The notes below the pieces were generated by a model. That model was not told where the DNA came from. It was given only the letters and a program-made list of their open reading frames with translations, and searched no databases. A program made the position numbers and the translations under genes. 26,224 nt of DNA from Mikrocytos mackini (Eukaryota; Endomyxa; Ascetosporea; Mikrocytida; Mikrocytiidae), in NCBI GenBank assembly GCA_030180075.1, contig JASNJN010000078.1, positions 1-26,224 of the forward strand, given 5' to 3'. Positions within the stretch are counted from its first letter, which is position 1; each line of letters opens with the position of its first letter. Shown piece by piece: positions 1-8,919 of the stretch.

Positions 1-24
1 TATTCATTTGTTCTTTGTCATNAC

Positions 25-221
25 TAGGGNTCGGNAAATATATGACGAAAAACGGCAAATATATGATTATATATGATTTTGCCAAAATCTCATTATAATT
101 TCGAATTTTCAAAAAATAAAATATATGAATTCCTTCAAATCGGAGATATTATGGGTGGAAATTTTCCAGAAATTTGTTAAAATATATGATTTTTACCAAA
201 TAACATATTTTCCGAGCCCTA
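25..221. mobile_element. hAT-type MITE, copy 1 (197 bp)
   Basis: A short non-coding element with terminal inverted repeats. The left end reads TAGGGNTCGGNAAATATATG, and the reverse complement of the right end reads TAGGGCTCGGAAAATATG. It closely matches the copy at 11761-11957, and its ends match those of the copy at 18189-18388. The 8-bp flanks (17-24 gtcatnac, 222-229 atgatcac) look like a decayed target duplication. The perfect 8-bp duplication of copy 3 supports hAT. Three N bases lie in or beside it. Confidence 0.75.
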
Positions 222-228
222 ATGATCA

Positions 229-510
229 CTATGTCACCCTAGGGCATATTACGAAGAGTAAAAATTTTGAAATCTTTTTGGATATATATATACTATGCCT
301 GTTGGAATCACTGTCTTTAGATTCGTCGAATTTGAATATTGTCGATGATTTTGGAATAACATAGTAGAATTTAGGTTCTTTTACTGTTGATTTTTTTGGG
401 GGCATCTCTTTTGTTACCAGGCCTGAGTACTTTACTAACTTTGGAATGCTTGTCAATGCAATGGAGGTTTGTAATAAACACAGCTGCAAAAATATGAATA
501 CTTTCCTCAT
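229..510 (-). CDS. Small hypothetical protein with a signal peptide, possibly 3'-truncated
   Basis: A 93-codon frame that I do not recognise. It opens with a convincing secretion signal: Met-Arg-Lys, then a hydrophobic core at about residues 4-19 (VFIFLQLCLLQTSIAL), then a polar, lysine-rich body. The region upstream of the ATG is AT-rich with an AAATTC/TTTTT tract, as before other genes here. The stop codon lies immediately beside a hAT-type MITE at 25-221, so the original 3' end may have been replaced by the insertion. Microsporidia encode many lineage-specific small secreted proteins, so a host-exposed role is possible but is inference. It could also be a chance frame. Confidence 0.4.
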   Translation of the reverse strand: MRKVFIFLQLCLLQTSIALTSIPKLVKYSGLVTKEMPPKKSTVKEPKFYYVIPKSSTIFKFDESKDSDSNRHSIYISKKISKFLLFVICPRVT

Positions 511-806
511 TTTCTAAAAATAAAATTCAAAAAATGTATTCAATATTTTGAGCTTTCAATATACAAGGTTATACAGCAGTAATTTATGGGATCACTAAGA
601 TAAAGGTTCATTGAGACCATTTTAAAGAGGTTCTGAAAATTATTTTCACAAAATCAGAAATCATTCTTCAAAAACATGGCTAGGTCAGAGAACACCAAAT
701 TCATAAATTTTCAATCTGATTATTTTATGTGCTTAATTAATTCACAACCATAAACGTATTATACTATTCCACCTATTAAATCAATGTTTTGTTTTCAATT
801 CTATAA
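511..806. other. Intergenic region, nothing recognised
   Basis: About 300 bp of AT-rich sequence between the small secreted-protein frame and the 3' end of the U2AF35 gene. I see no long frame, repeat or RNA gene in it. Confidence 0.5.
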
Positions 807-1559
807 TTATTTTTGATAAAACTTCTCAATATTATACCGTATTCTTTTCAATCTATCATATTCCTTTTCTATGTAAACCCTTTCATTTAAATAACATTTA
901 TATTTTATATTTGCCATTAGTTTTTCTCCTATAACATCATTTCTGTTTTTGTTACAAATTTTTAATAGGCTTTTATATTCATTGGGAACTTCAAAAGTAT
1001 GTAAAAAGTTGCAATTTTCTTTCCTTAAGCAAATACCGTCGTCAAACAGCTTGCACTTGGCTTCCCCGAAGTCTAAAACAGGTGAGAACTCACAGTAAAT
1101 AAGCTTGTTTTTGTAGTATGTCATGTTTAGAATCTGTAAAGCCTTCTCAGCGTCTGATTCAGATGTGAACTTAATATATACATTGCCTTGTAAATGAGAG
1201 GCTTCATTTGCACAAATATAGAATTCTTCTATTGTTAGCTGAGTGTTAAGTTTTGAGATAAATTCTTCATAAAATTCCTTTATTACATGTTTGTAGAGTA
1301 TAGATTGTTCTATTTCGCTTCTAATTAATAGAAAGTTGTTGATTAGATAGTAATGGCTGAATTCGTCTATGTTAAATATATTTTGAATGAGTATGGACTT
1401 GCTTAGAGAAGGAACAATGTGTTTTTTCAAACAACTAGCTACATTTTTACAAGCGCCTATTCTATTATAGAATGAACAGTTAATGGGATCTCCTTCTGTA
1501 GCAAAACCTTTGTTTATATCGTAGAACCTATCTTTCTTTAGGATTCTATTTTCTGTCAT
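807..1559 (-). CDS. U2AF1: U2AF35, small subunit of the U2 snRNP auxiliary factor
   Basis: A 250-residue splicing factor that recognises the 3' splice-site AG as a heterodimer with the large U2AF subunit. The family order is complete: CCCH zinc finger 1 (C28-x8-C37-x5-C43-x3-H47), a degenerate RRM/UHM at about residues 55-165, and CCCH zinc finger 2 (C169-x7-C177-x5-C183-x3-H187). A basic tail follows, without the long RS domain of the animal protein. The start at 1559 is chosen because it begins the conserved MTENRILKKDRF segment and abuts the motif TTTTAAAAATTTTAA. A longer frame back to 1679 would run into the ligase coding region. It is divergent from DNA ligase with 14 bp between the ATGs. 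Its presence implies that this lineage still splices introns, although none is evident in these genes. Confidence 0.96.
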   Translation of the reverse strand: MTENRILKKDRFYDINKGFATEGDPINCSFYNRIGACKNVASCLKKHIVPSLSKSILIQNIFNIDEFSHYYLINNFLLIRSEIEQSILYKHVIKEFYEEFISKLNTQLTIEEFYICANEASHLQGNVYIKFTSESDAEKALQILNMTYYKNKLIYCEFSPVLDFGEAKCKLFDDGICLRKENCNFLHTFEVPNEYKSLLKICNKNRNDVIGEKLMANIKYKCYLNERVYIEKEYDRLKRIRYNIEKFYQK

Positions 1560-1573
1560 TTTAAAAATTTTAA
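1560..1573. promoter_or_regulatory. Shared 14-bp gap of the U2AF35/ligase divergent pair, AAATTT-type signal
   Basis: The whole space between the two opposing ATGs is ttaaaaattttaaa, a near palindrome. AAATTT-like signals close to start codons are known in microsporidia. The core promoter elements and 5' ends of both genes must therefore lie in this gap or inside the opposite coding region. Confidence 0.6.
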
Positions 1574-3784
1574 ATGAAGAAAACGAAACAAACGAAGAAC
1601 ACAGGCAACGATGGACCTCAACATAAGCTTGAGTCTCTTCCTCGTTGGTCAAACTACAACTTCCATAAATCATACCCAAATTGGCAAGTTTTAGACCCTA
1701 AGACAAAAACTCCACAAACAAAAATACTCTTCAAGGACATTTGTGCACTTTTTAACGAGCTTGAAAGCACTCCCAAGAAAACACAGAAGATCACACACCT
1801 AGTCGAATTCTTTCTATCCGTTTTACACAAGTGTGACTCCTCTCTTTCAGACCTTGCCTGTCTTATAAGTTGCGAACTATTTCCTGTTTACTCAAACAAA
1901 GTTTTAAACATTGGGGACTTTGTTTTACAAAAAGCTGTATCGGAAGTTTGCAACAGAAAGCTTGCAGCCGTGCGTACCTCATTAAAAAAGACAGGAGATT
2001 TAGGCCAAACTGCATCCGATTTCAAAAAGAACCAAACTTACATAATTAAACCAAAACCTATTTACCTTGATACTTTGGTTGACAAAATTAGAAAGATACC
2101 TTCTATAAGTGGAAACAAATCACAGCAAGAAAAGCTGGGCATAATAAACAGCCTGATGGTTAGTTCGAGTACTTTAGAAGCTAAATTTTTGATTAGAATT
2201 TTACAAGGGAAATTAAGGTTGGGATTGGCAGAAAGAACAATTGTCACGGCGCTGTCTATTGCAATCACTATTTACTTTTTACATACGAATGCAAAGAATG
2301 AGTTGGAATCTTTGGATGAAGAAGAATTAAAAGACAAAATAAGAAAGAATATAAAAAAGATGAAAAGAACTGTGAATGAAACTTCACACATTCCTACAGT
2401 TATAAATGAATTGCTGTCGAAAAATAATAACTTTGATGAATTAGAAGAACATTACATCAAACCGTTTATTCCGTTTAGATCAATGCTAGCAGAACCTTCT
2501 AAATCTATCGATGAGATAACTACCAAATTCAATACGGATAAGTTTATAGCTGAAGAAAAGTTTGATGGAGAAAGAGCTCAGGTACATTTTGATGGGAAGA
2601 TAGAAATATTTAGTAGAAATTGTGAAACACAAACAAACAAATGGATTGAAGTTGTTGATTTGTTAAATACTTTGCTATTGGAAAAGGATAGTACATACAA
2701 AAAAGATATTTTAAAAATTGATGAAATCAAAAATAATGGCGACGATAACAAAGAAAAAGAAATTATTAAAGATGACTGTGAAGAAACAAAGAATATTAAA
2801 ATACAAAATACTAAAGAAGACAAAGAAATAGAACACATAGACAGTTTTATATTAGATTGTGAAATTGTAGCTATAAATCAAGACCGTACAAAAATCTTAC
2901 CATTCCAAGTTCTGAGTACTCGTAAGCGAAAAGTTGATAACAAATCGCAAATACAAGTACAGGTTTGTGTTTATATATTTGACATTCTTTATCACAATGG
3001 GAAAAGTCTTTGCAATGTTTCAATATTAAAACGAAAAGAAATAGTAAAAGGACTCGTTGATAAATTCAATATCAAATACAACGAGCTCTACAACAAACCT
3101 ATAAAGGGCGTTATTGAGTTCGTTGAGCATGAACTTATAAATGATATTACTTTGGAGAGCAACAGAGAGAAGCTTCAGGTATGTTTAGACAAAGCCATTA
3201 AAAACTGCAATGAGGGGCTCATGCTCAAGATGGTTAATGGGAACAATGGGACGTACAAACCCGGTAAGAGAGCTAAAGAGTGGAGGAAATTTAAAAAGGA
3301 TTATATAAAAGGCGTTGGCGATAGTTTTGATTTAATTCCTATGGGAGCGTATTTTGGGAAAGGTAAAAGAACAGGTGTTTATGGTGGGTTCTTAATGGGG
3401 AGTTTGAACGATGAAAATGGAGAACTTGAAAGTGTCTGCAAAGTAGGCACAGGATTCACAGACGAAAATTTAAGTGAATTGTTTAAGCAGCTCAAAGACT
3501 TTGAAATCGAAACTGAGCCAAGAAATTACATGGTTAATTCGAGCCTTAAACCCGACGTATATTTTAGAGAACATGACTTTGTGTGGGAATTGGACGCAGC
3601 CGATTTATCGGTAAGCCCAGTGCATCTTTGTAGCAGTAGAAGATGGAATGGGAATTCAGGAATTGGACTTCGATTCCCTAGATTTATTAGAGTTCGAGAC
3701 GATAAGAAACAAAACGATGCAACTACAAGTGACAGAGTTTATGAGTGTTATATGAGACAAACAGAAAATTTCGAGAATCAGTAA
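1574..3784 (+). CDS. LIG1: ATP-dependent DNA ligase I
   Basis: A 736-residue nuclear ligase that joins Okazaki fragments and repair nicks using ATP. The N-terminal tail is short and basic, then comes the all-helical DNA-binding domain (about residues 50-290). The adenylation domain carries motif I, EEKFDGERAQ, with the nucleotidyl lysine K329. Motif III is in LDCEIVAI. Motifs IV/V are around EGLMLKMV and KRAKEWRKFKKDY. The OB-fold ends in motif VI, LRFPRFIRVRDDK. A charged insert rich in Lys, Glu and Asn (about residues 370-425) lies between motifs I and III and is unlike the compact human enzyme. I see no obvious PCNA-binding QxxIxxFF box in the short N-terminus. The start is the first ATG after the shared AAATTT signal. 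Confidence 0.97.
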   Translation: MKKTKQTKNTGNDGPQHKLESLPRWSNYNFHKSYPNWQVLDPKTKTPQTKILFKDICALFNELESTPKKTQKITHLVEFFLSVLHKCDSSLSDLACLISCELFPVYSNKVLNIGDFVLQKAVSEVCNRKLAAVRTSLKKTGDLGQTASDFKKNQTYIIKPKPIYLDTLVDKIRKIPSISGNKSQQEKLGIINSLMVSSSTLEAKFLIRILQGKLRLGLAERTIVTALSIAITIYFLHTNAKNELESLDEEELKDKIRKNIKKMKRTVNETSHIPTVINELLSKNNNFDELEEHYIKPFIPFRSMLAEPSKSIDEITTKFNTDKFIAEEKFDGERAQVHFDGKIEIFSRNCETQTNKWIEVVDLLNTLLLEKDSTYKKDILKIDEIKNNGDDNKEKEIIKDDCEETKNIKIQNTKEDKEIEHIDSFILDCEIVAINQDRTKILPFQVLSTRKRKVDNKSQIQVQVCVYIFDILYHNGKSLCNVSILKRKEIVKGLVDKFNIKYNELYNKPIKGVIEFVEHELINDITLESNREKLQVCLDKAIKNCNEGLMLKMVNGNNGTYKPGKRAKEWRKFKKDYIKGVGDSFDLIPMGAYFGKGKRTGVYGGFLMGSLNDENGELESVCKVGTGFTDENLSELFKQLKDFEIETEPRNYMVNSSLKPDVYFREHDFVWELDAADLSVSPVHLCSSRRWNGNSGIGLRFPRFIRVRDDKKQNDATTSDRVYECYMRQTENFENQ

Positions 3785-3955
3785 AATATTCTGAATGCTA
3801 ATCTATAACAGTGGGGTAAATAGTTATTTTAAGCAAACTTATTATTTTAAAAGTTTATATATTAAATTCACTTTATAATTTGATTATGTAATTACTCGTT
3901 ATTATCTGTAAAATTATATTTTATATGATAAATATCAATACAAAACGATATATAT
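3785..3955. other. Convergent intergenic region
   Basis: 171 bp between the ligase stop and the 3' end of the minus-strand RRM-PWI gene. It is extremely AT-rich and holds only the two 3' ends. No repeat or conserved terminator is evident. Confidence 0.4.
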
Positions 3956-5206
3956 TTATTTATATCTTTCTCGCATATAATTTATTTCAAAATGAATTCT
4001 TTTCCAAAGGCTAAACACAAAAATATCTGCATCTCTTTTAAATATAAACCTTGCATTACGAATCAATACTTCGGGATGTATTCCATTTTTAACATCTTCT
4101 AATATTCGTATAGCTACGTCTTCCATATTCTTTCCAAAGTGTTTATAAAATAATTTAATGAGCCAGTTATATATTTCATTGTTTAATACCCCGTATTTAT
4201 TAAGCAGTCCCAAGTCAAGTCTCATTGAAAATATTTCTCTCATATTTTCCTCTAAACTAATCCCCGCAGTTATTGGAATTAGAGATATACACTGTTTAAC
4301 TATTCTTGTTTTATCATTCTGTACGTTTATAACTCTATTACAAGTAAACTTTTTGTTATCAATACACATTGTAACGTAACTACGTCTGTCTTTTAATGCA
4401 TTGTTCATTTGTTTTATTGTATCCTTTATTGTAGAAAGAAGGAATGCAACTGCGTCAACATTGGTATTTACTTCGCCTTTTTCAATTAACCACAAGAGTT
4501 CCGAACAATGTTCTGAATATTCTATATCACTTTCAATTTTACTTTGTAAGTTGTAATTATTCTCATTAAAGAAGTTTGTAATATAGCTTATTGTCTTTTC
4601 AATATGTTGTAATTTATTTAATGTGTTGTTGTTAAGTCGTGTATTATGTGTTTCTATTAAACTTCTAGTGAAGTCTTCTACATGTACTTGCAATTTGTTT
4701 GTGCTATTATTAAAATTGAACGTAATGGCTCGTAATATTATTTTGATGGACATTATTGTGTAAATACTTCTCACTTCTAAGACTATGAAGTTGTAACCAA
4801 AAGGATTAAGGTTAATATTTTTAATGAAGTCTACATTTTCTATTTTTCCGAATATAGATAGTAATTTTTTAAGTAAGAAGGGCGGAAATGGAATGGGTAA
4901 GTTTGTGATAGAAATTACAAAACTTGTATTTAAAAGATCAATCTTTTTCTTTTTGGATAAATACTCAATGTTTGGTACCATGTCTTTGTATATCTCGTCT
5001 GCGCCAACTAAATTTGTATTTTCTTTAGTTTCTACTGTTAACCTTGAACTATTGCTAAGAATGAACTCGTATTTATTCTTTGGGATGATCCTGGTTTCGG
5101 TTTCAGAGTAAGGCTCCGTGGGTGGAGGCGGAGAAGATAGTAAGTTGTCGAGACGAGAAACAAGGCTTCCAAGCAACTCTGAAAGCACTGGTTTGTTTTC
5201 TTCCAT
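3956..5206 (-). CDS. RBM25/Snu71-like splicing factor (RRM + PWI)
   Basis: A 416-residue protein that I assign to the RBM25/Snu71 family, U1 snRNP-associated factors that bind RNA and influence 5' splice-site choice. The N-terminus has a Pro/Ser-rich stretch (SSPPPPTEP). A divergent RRM spans about residues 93-170 (FVISITNLPIP for RNP2, NPFGYNFIVLEV for RNP1), followed by a helical middle. The C-terminus (about 335-416) fits a PWI domain, with IYNWLIKLFYKHFG in place of the RPWINKKI region and ADIFVFSLWKRIHFE matching the family's EVFIVKMWRLLIYE ending. The RS/RE-rich linker of the animal protein is missing, which is typical microsporidian shortening. It is divergent from the membrane-protein gene with 29 bp between ATGs. 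Together with U2AF35 it supports an active splicing machinery. The family call is by motif only. Confidence 0.75.
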   Translation of the reverse strand: MEENKPVLSELLGSLVSRLDNLLSSPPPPTEPYSETETRIIPKNKYEFILSNSSRLTVETKENTNLVGADEIYKDMVPNIEYLSKKKKIDLLNTSFVISITNLPIPFPPFLLKKLLSIFGKIENVDFIKNINLNPFGYNFIVLEVRSIYTIMSIKIILRAITFNFNNSTNKLQVHVEDFTRSLIETHNTRLNNNTLNKLQHIEKTISYITNFFNENNYNLQSKIESDIEYSEHCSELLWLIEKGEVNTNVDAVAFLLSTIKDTIKQMNNALKDRRSYVTMCIDNKKFTCNRVINVQNDKTRIVKQCISLIPITAGISLEENMREIFSMRLDLGLLNKYGVLNNEIYNWLIKLFYKHFGKNMEDVAIRILEDVKNGIHPEVLIRNARFIFKRDADIFVFSLWKRIHFEINYMRERYK

Positions 5207-5235
5207 AAATTTTACAATTTAAATTTTTCTTTGAA
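5207..5235. promoter_or_regulatory. 29-bp divergent start region with AATTTAAATTT signal
   Basis: The gap between the opposing ATGs at 5206 and 5236 contains acaatttaaatttttc, the same AAATTT-type signal as in the other head-to-head pairs. It probably serves both genes. Confidence 0.55.
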
Positions 5236-6594
5236 ATGGACGATATACTTGACCATGGCCCTCACATCAAGCTATCATCCAACCACAGAGCTATGAAGCT
5301 CAGGGTCTTTGGTTTTATATTGATAATGATTTTCTCTATCTTCGTAACATTCCATCTTGTTTACTTGAGTGCAATTTATGCTAAAATGAAGGGAGCACTT
5401 ATAAAGACAGTCTCTATAAATATCAATTCCACCGACTTCCACTACCTTACAGGTTCAGTTAAGATGAAGCTTCAAAACTACTTCGGGGTTCCTGTAACAA
5501 TCCACAGAATAACTGGTTTCTTTGTATACAACGAAAACGAACCCAAAACATCTTCTAGTCTTTATAAAGAGACGCGAAGAATATTCGGTTCTGGTTCGGC
5601 GGAAGTAAACAAGACGATAAAAGAGGGCGAAGTTAACATAGAAGTAGATTGAGTGTTGAACTTCGCAGACGTTCAAGCACTTGGCCACGTCCTTCAAGGC
5701 ATGGCTTTGGTAAACTTAAAGAACCCACTTGAATACCACATTTTCATAGATGCATTAATTACTATTTTCAACCACGAATTCAGAATAACTGCGCCATTTA
5801 TAAAAGTGAAGCCTTTAGGAAACAATCCTTTAGTTGCTCTCACCAGACTTTATATCAAAAACCAAAGTATAATAGAACTTAACCATTCAACACTTACTAA
5901 CAAACAAAAGAAGAAAATAGCACAAATAAACTTAGTTAAGAAAATATTCTTTTTGGAAGATTTTAACCCTAAAAATGGAGGTATGAATTTGAAAACCATT
6001 GGGCATTCTGTTTGGCATTATTCCCGTGCCTTTAAGGAAACTCAGTTTATATTTAAAGTCTTACTCATTTTTAAATTCTACCACATCAACTTAACCATTC
6101 CAAAATTGAAGGTTTCAGCGAATTTATACTTTGAAAAAGACTTTATAAAGTTCCAAGACAACAGCGCGGTGTCAAAATACAATACATTAAAAAAATTCAC
6201 ACCCAGAAATATTCTGGCTGAAGATGTAGACATGCTTCAAATACAAAATATAAAAAATACAGAAGCTGACGCGTTTACAACTAAAAGTGAATTCAACAAC
6301 AAGTTTCTCAGTGTAATTAAAATCAATCACAAAAAAATAGAGTGTTGGGGAATAATTTGGCACGTTGTAAAAAGTATTATATATGATGGAACAGTGTTAA
6401 CATTGGTTATTGGAAGCGATAGAACCACAAATAAATTTAATAGTAATTTAGATTATAATAATTTAATTGTAGAAAGAATGGGAACATTAGCATTTCATAT
6501 TGAAATTGGTACAGATAATGGAGAAGGAATAGTAGAAAAGTATATTCAAACACAAGACGAAAATGAATGGCTCGAAAATTATAGCGAGCTTTAA
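5236..6594 (+). CDS. Single-pass membrane protein with one in-frame TGA, function unknown
   Basis: One reading frame runs for 453 codons. It is interrupted only by a TGA at 5650-5652 (codon 139), after which the same frame stays open to 6594. Residues 1-20 are cytosolic-like. A strong transmembrane segment follows at about residues 26-50 (VFGFILIMIFSIFVTFHLVY). The rest is a beta-rich body with ALVNLKNPLEYHIFI, loosely like LEA2/DUF3712-type membrane-anchored domains (weak inference). The TGA could be a sequencing error (TGG gives Trp), a recent nonsense mutation, or readthrough. TGA is a normal stop here, since the neighbouring Ysh1 gene ends in TGA. No intron fits: GT-AG choices around the site break the frame. 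Without the second part it would be a 138-residue protein. I do not recognise the function. Confidence 0.7.
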
Positions 6595-6737
6595 TGTATT
6601 AGATTGTATTTAAAATAATATACATATCAAATATCTACTAAGTTATTTCAATTTTATATTATTAGCTAACATTATCTTTAAAAACAAATTTAATTCAAAG
6701 AAACAATTTATATTAAATCGCATTATTTAATATTAAT
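6595..6737. other. Convergent intergenic region
   Basis: 143 bp of AT-rich sequence between the stop codons of the membrane-protein gene and Ysh1. No recognisable element is seen beyond the two 3' ends. Confidence 0.4.
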
Positions 6738-8900
6738 TCAACCAATTGGTCTCATAAACCCTTTCACTATTTCAATCATTTCAAACACTAAATTTTCCTC
6801 TTCTTTATTATGAGTTGTTCCTTCAATGTTTTCTTCAGTGTCTGCAAATACCTGTTCATATTTTCTTATTAAAATTGGCCCTTCAATTTTGTCTAGTTTC
6901 ACCATTACATAATCCTTTGTATTATTCGACACATACAAACAATCATCTTTCTCATTTTCTTTATAAAACATGAACGATTCTTTTAAAAGTTGGCTCACTG
7001 TCTCATTTTCTTTCTTCCTATTTTCCAACACCAATTCTTCTCCTTCGATATTCTTATTTCCTATATTTTCCTTTATTTCTGTTAATGTTTCCTCGTTACT
7101 AAAGATTAACATTATCACTTCGGCAATACTGTCGGTTTTAACACCACAAGTCCATTCTACAACAATGTTATTTTTCGATTTATAAGCCAAGACATTGTTA
7201 CTAACACTTACCTTTTCATTGTTCATCTTTTCAATGTTATAGATACTAGAAACTACGTTACAAAAATCCGAAATACTTACTTTATTTATCGCCATTTTTT
7301 GTTTCAATTTAAACCCTTCAATGTTTTTTATTAGTTCGGCTTTTTTGTAGAAAATGTTGTTCAGAATATAACCTTTTAATGTTTTGGTGTTTTCAATTTT
7401 TGAAATTGGGTTTGGAAGATATTCAGAAGGAATTAAAATGTTGTCTTTTTGAGCTATTTCTATTTCTACAGTTTGGCAGTTCTTAGGCATAAAGAAATGT
7501 TTGTTTGTTCCTTCGAAGTCTCTTTCCAGGGTTCTTTTGAGTCTGCCCATTTCGTTCTTTTCGCCGTGTACAAGAATGTAGTATTTGCTGTCTATTCCTT
7601 TAGCGAAGGACTTTAGTTCGTTGAAATCTGCATGGGCAGCAAAGTTGGCAGTGAATATTTCAATTTCTCTTTTGATCACATTGCCGTTGAGTCCGGAAAA
7701 CTCATCTGGTTCTCTCAGAATATTTTTGGCTAGAGTGCCCTGCACAGAATAACCTGTGATGAGTAGCCCATTCCTTTTATCCGGCGCCCACTTTTCAAAA
7801 ACCTCTCTTGAAAACCCATTTTGAAGCATACCTGGAGAAGCAAAGAGGACGCACGGAGTGTGTTTGTTCTTCCGTTTGTAAAAGTCTGAAGAGTTAGATA
7901 ATACTTTTATGAATTTAAAGTTGAACGGAGAGGAAACAAGACTTCTATTCTGGAAATTGCTATTCATCATGTTTGAGTACGTAGTGTAAACAGGCAGACA
8001 TTTCGATGCTAAATTAGAAGCGAAGTAAACCTCATATTTTTGGAGGTTTTTATTTTTAGCCCAGTGCTCTTCCAATATAAGTAAAAGTTCTTGCGCTCTT
8101 CCCAAAGCAAAAACGGGGATTAGCATAGAGCCGTTTCTGAAAAGAACAGTCTGAATGCTGTCAATAAAGTGCTTTTCTCTTTGTGGGGCAGGTGAGTGAC
8201 ATTGTAGCCCAAATGTACTTTCCATTATAGTTACTAAAGGCTTTTGGTTTTCAAACTTTGGTATTTCAGCTGCAGGTAAGTGTCTATCTTCAAGTAAAGA
8301 GAAGTCACCAGTGTAGAGAACTCTGAGACCGTCTACCTCAACGATAAACTCGGCAGCTCCTAATACATGACCAGCATTGTAACACCAAAAAGAGATTTCG
8401 TGTGTTGTTTCCGATTTAGATGATTTAGAAAAAGTGTCTTTGTCCTGATTCGCGTTAATCGTTATCTTTTCGTGATATTTAATTGTTTTAATGCGTTTCA
8501 TTGTCGATTGTATGTCGCTCTTCTTGTACAGCTTTTTGTTTGCGTCTGCTGTGTCGCCTGATTTGGGCATTATTCCGGAAACTTGTAAGTAATCGCCTAC
8601 AATGACTTTGTAAATGGACTTTGTTGGTGCAGTCATGTAAACAGGGGCCGTGAAGTCTTCTTTTGACAATACGTATGGTAAGGAAGCGCAGTGGTCGACA
8701 TGAAAGTGTGAAACAAGAAGTAAATCAACTGTAGAGAAATCTACAATGTCGTAGTAAGGAAGAGAAGAAATCCCTGAATAACCCGGGTGTAATCCACAGT
8801 CTAAAAGAATTTTTCTATTGAATATCGATAATAGGATACAGGATCGACCGACTTCCTGGCCGGCACCGAGCAGTGTGACGCTTATTTTGTTCTCTGACAT
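6738..8900 (-). CDS. YSH1: CPSF73/Ysh1, mRNA 3'-end processing endonuclease
   Basis: A 720-residue zinc-dependent endonuclease that cuts pre-mRNA before polyadenylation, within the CPSF/CPF complex in the nucleus. The metallo-beta-lactamase part has the signature H65-x-H67-x-D69-H70 (SHFHVDH), then NAGHVLGAAEF and LYTGDFS. The beta-CASP part follows with FASPGMLQNGFSREVFEKW, the catalytic His in AAHADFNEL and the late His in YYILVHGEKNEMG. The C-terminal third is divergent and acidic and probably binds partner subunits. The start at 8900 (MSENKISVTLLGAG) is chosen because conservation begins there and an AAAATTTAAA signal directly precedes it. The frame extends to 9053 but overlaps the opposite gene. 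The stop is TGA. The length is close to the yeast and human proteins. Confidence 0.97.
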   Translation of the reverse strand: MSENKISVTLLGAGQEVGRSCILLSIFNRKILLDCGLHPGYSGISSLPYYDIVDFSTVDLLLVSHFHVDHCASLPYVLSKEDFTAPVYMTAPTKSIYKVIVGDYLQVSGIMPKSGDTADANKKLYKKSDIQSTMKRIKTIKYHEKITINANQDKDTFSKSSKSETTHEISFWCYNAGHVLGAAEFIVEVDGLRVLYTGDFSLLEDRHLPAAEIPKFENQKPLVTIMESTFGLQCHSPAPQREKHFIDSIQTVLFRNGSMLIPVFALGRAQELLLILEEHWAKNKNLQKYEVYFASNLASKCLPVYTTYSNMMNSNFQNRSLVSSPFNFKFIKVLSNSSDFYKRKNKHTPCVLFASPGMLQNGFSREVFEKWAPDKRNGLLITGYSVQGTLAKNILREPDEFSGLNGNVIKREIEIFTANFAAHADFNELKSFAKGIDSKYYILVHGEKNEMGRLKRTLERDFEGTNKHFFMPKNCQTVEIEIAQKDNILIPSEYLPNPISKIENTKTLKGYILNNIFYKKAELIKNIEGFKLKQKMAINKVSISDFCNVVSSIYNIEKMNNEKVSVSNNVLAYKSKNNIVVEWTCGVKTDSIAEVIMLIFSNEETLTEIKENIGNKNIEGEELVLENRKKENETVSQLLKESFMFYKENEKDDCLYVSNNTKDYVMVKLDKIEGPILIRKYEQVFADTEENIEGTTHNKEEENLVFEMIEIVKGFMRPIG

Positions 8901-8919
8901 TTTAAATTTTATTTTTTGA
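8901..8919. promoter_or_regulatory. 19-bp divergent start region with TTTAAATTTTA signal
   Basis: The space between the opposing ATGs of Ysh1 (8900) and the exosome-like gene (8920) is tttaaattttattttttga. This is the third head-to-head pair built on the same signal. Confidence 0.55.

Noticed and set aside
1560-1679. N-terminal extension of U2AF35 by 40 residues
   Set aside because: It would overlap the start of DNA ligase, lacks family conservation, and skips the ATG next to the AAATTT signal.
4824-5111. Open frames opposite the large genes (for example 2062-2268, 2578-2838, 4158-4379, 4824-5111, 5455-5697, 6970-7185, 9114-9353)
   Set aside because: They lie antisense inside well-supported genes and show no family features.
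5644-5698. A short GT-AG intron removing the TGA in the membrane-protein gene
   Set aside because: Candidate ends at 5668, 5677 and 5698 give lengths (25, 34, 55) that break the downstream frame, and no branch-site-like signal is seen.
5236-6594. TGA read as tryptophan (changed genetic code)
   Set aside because: Ysh1 ends in TGA, and tryptophan in neighbouring genes is encoded by TGG.
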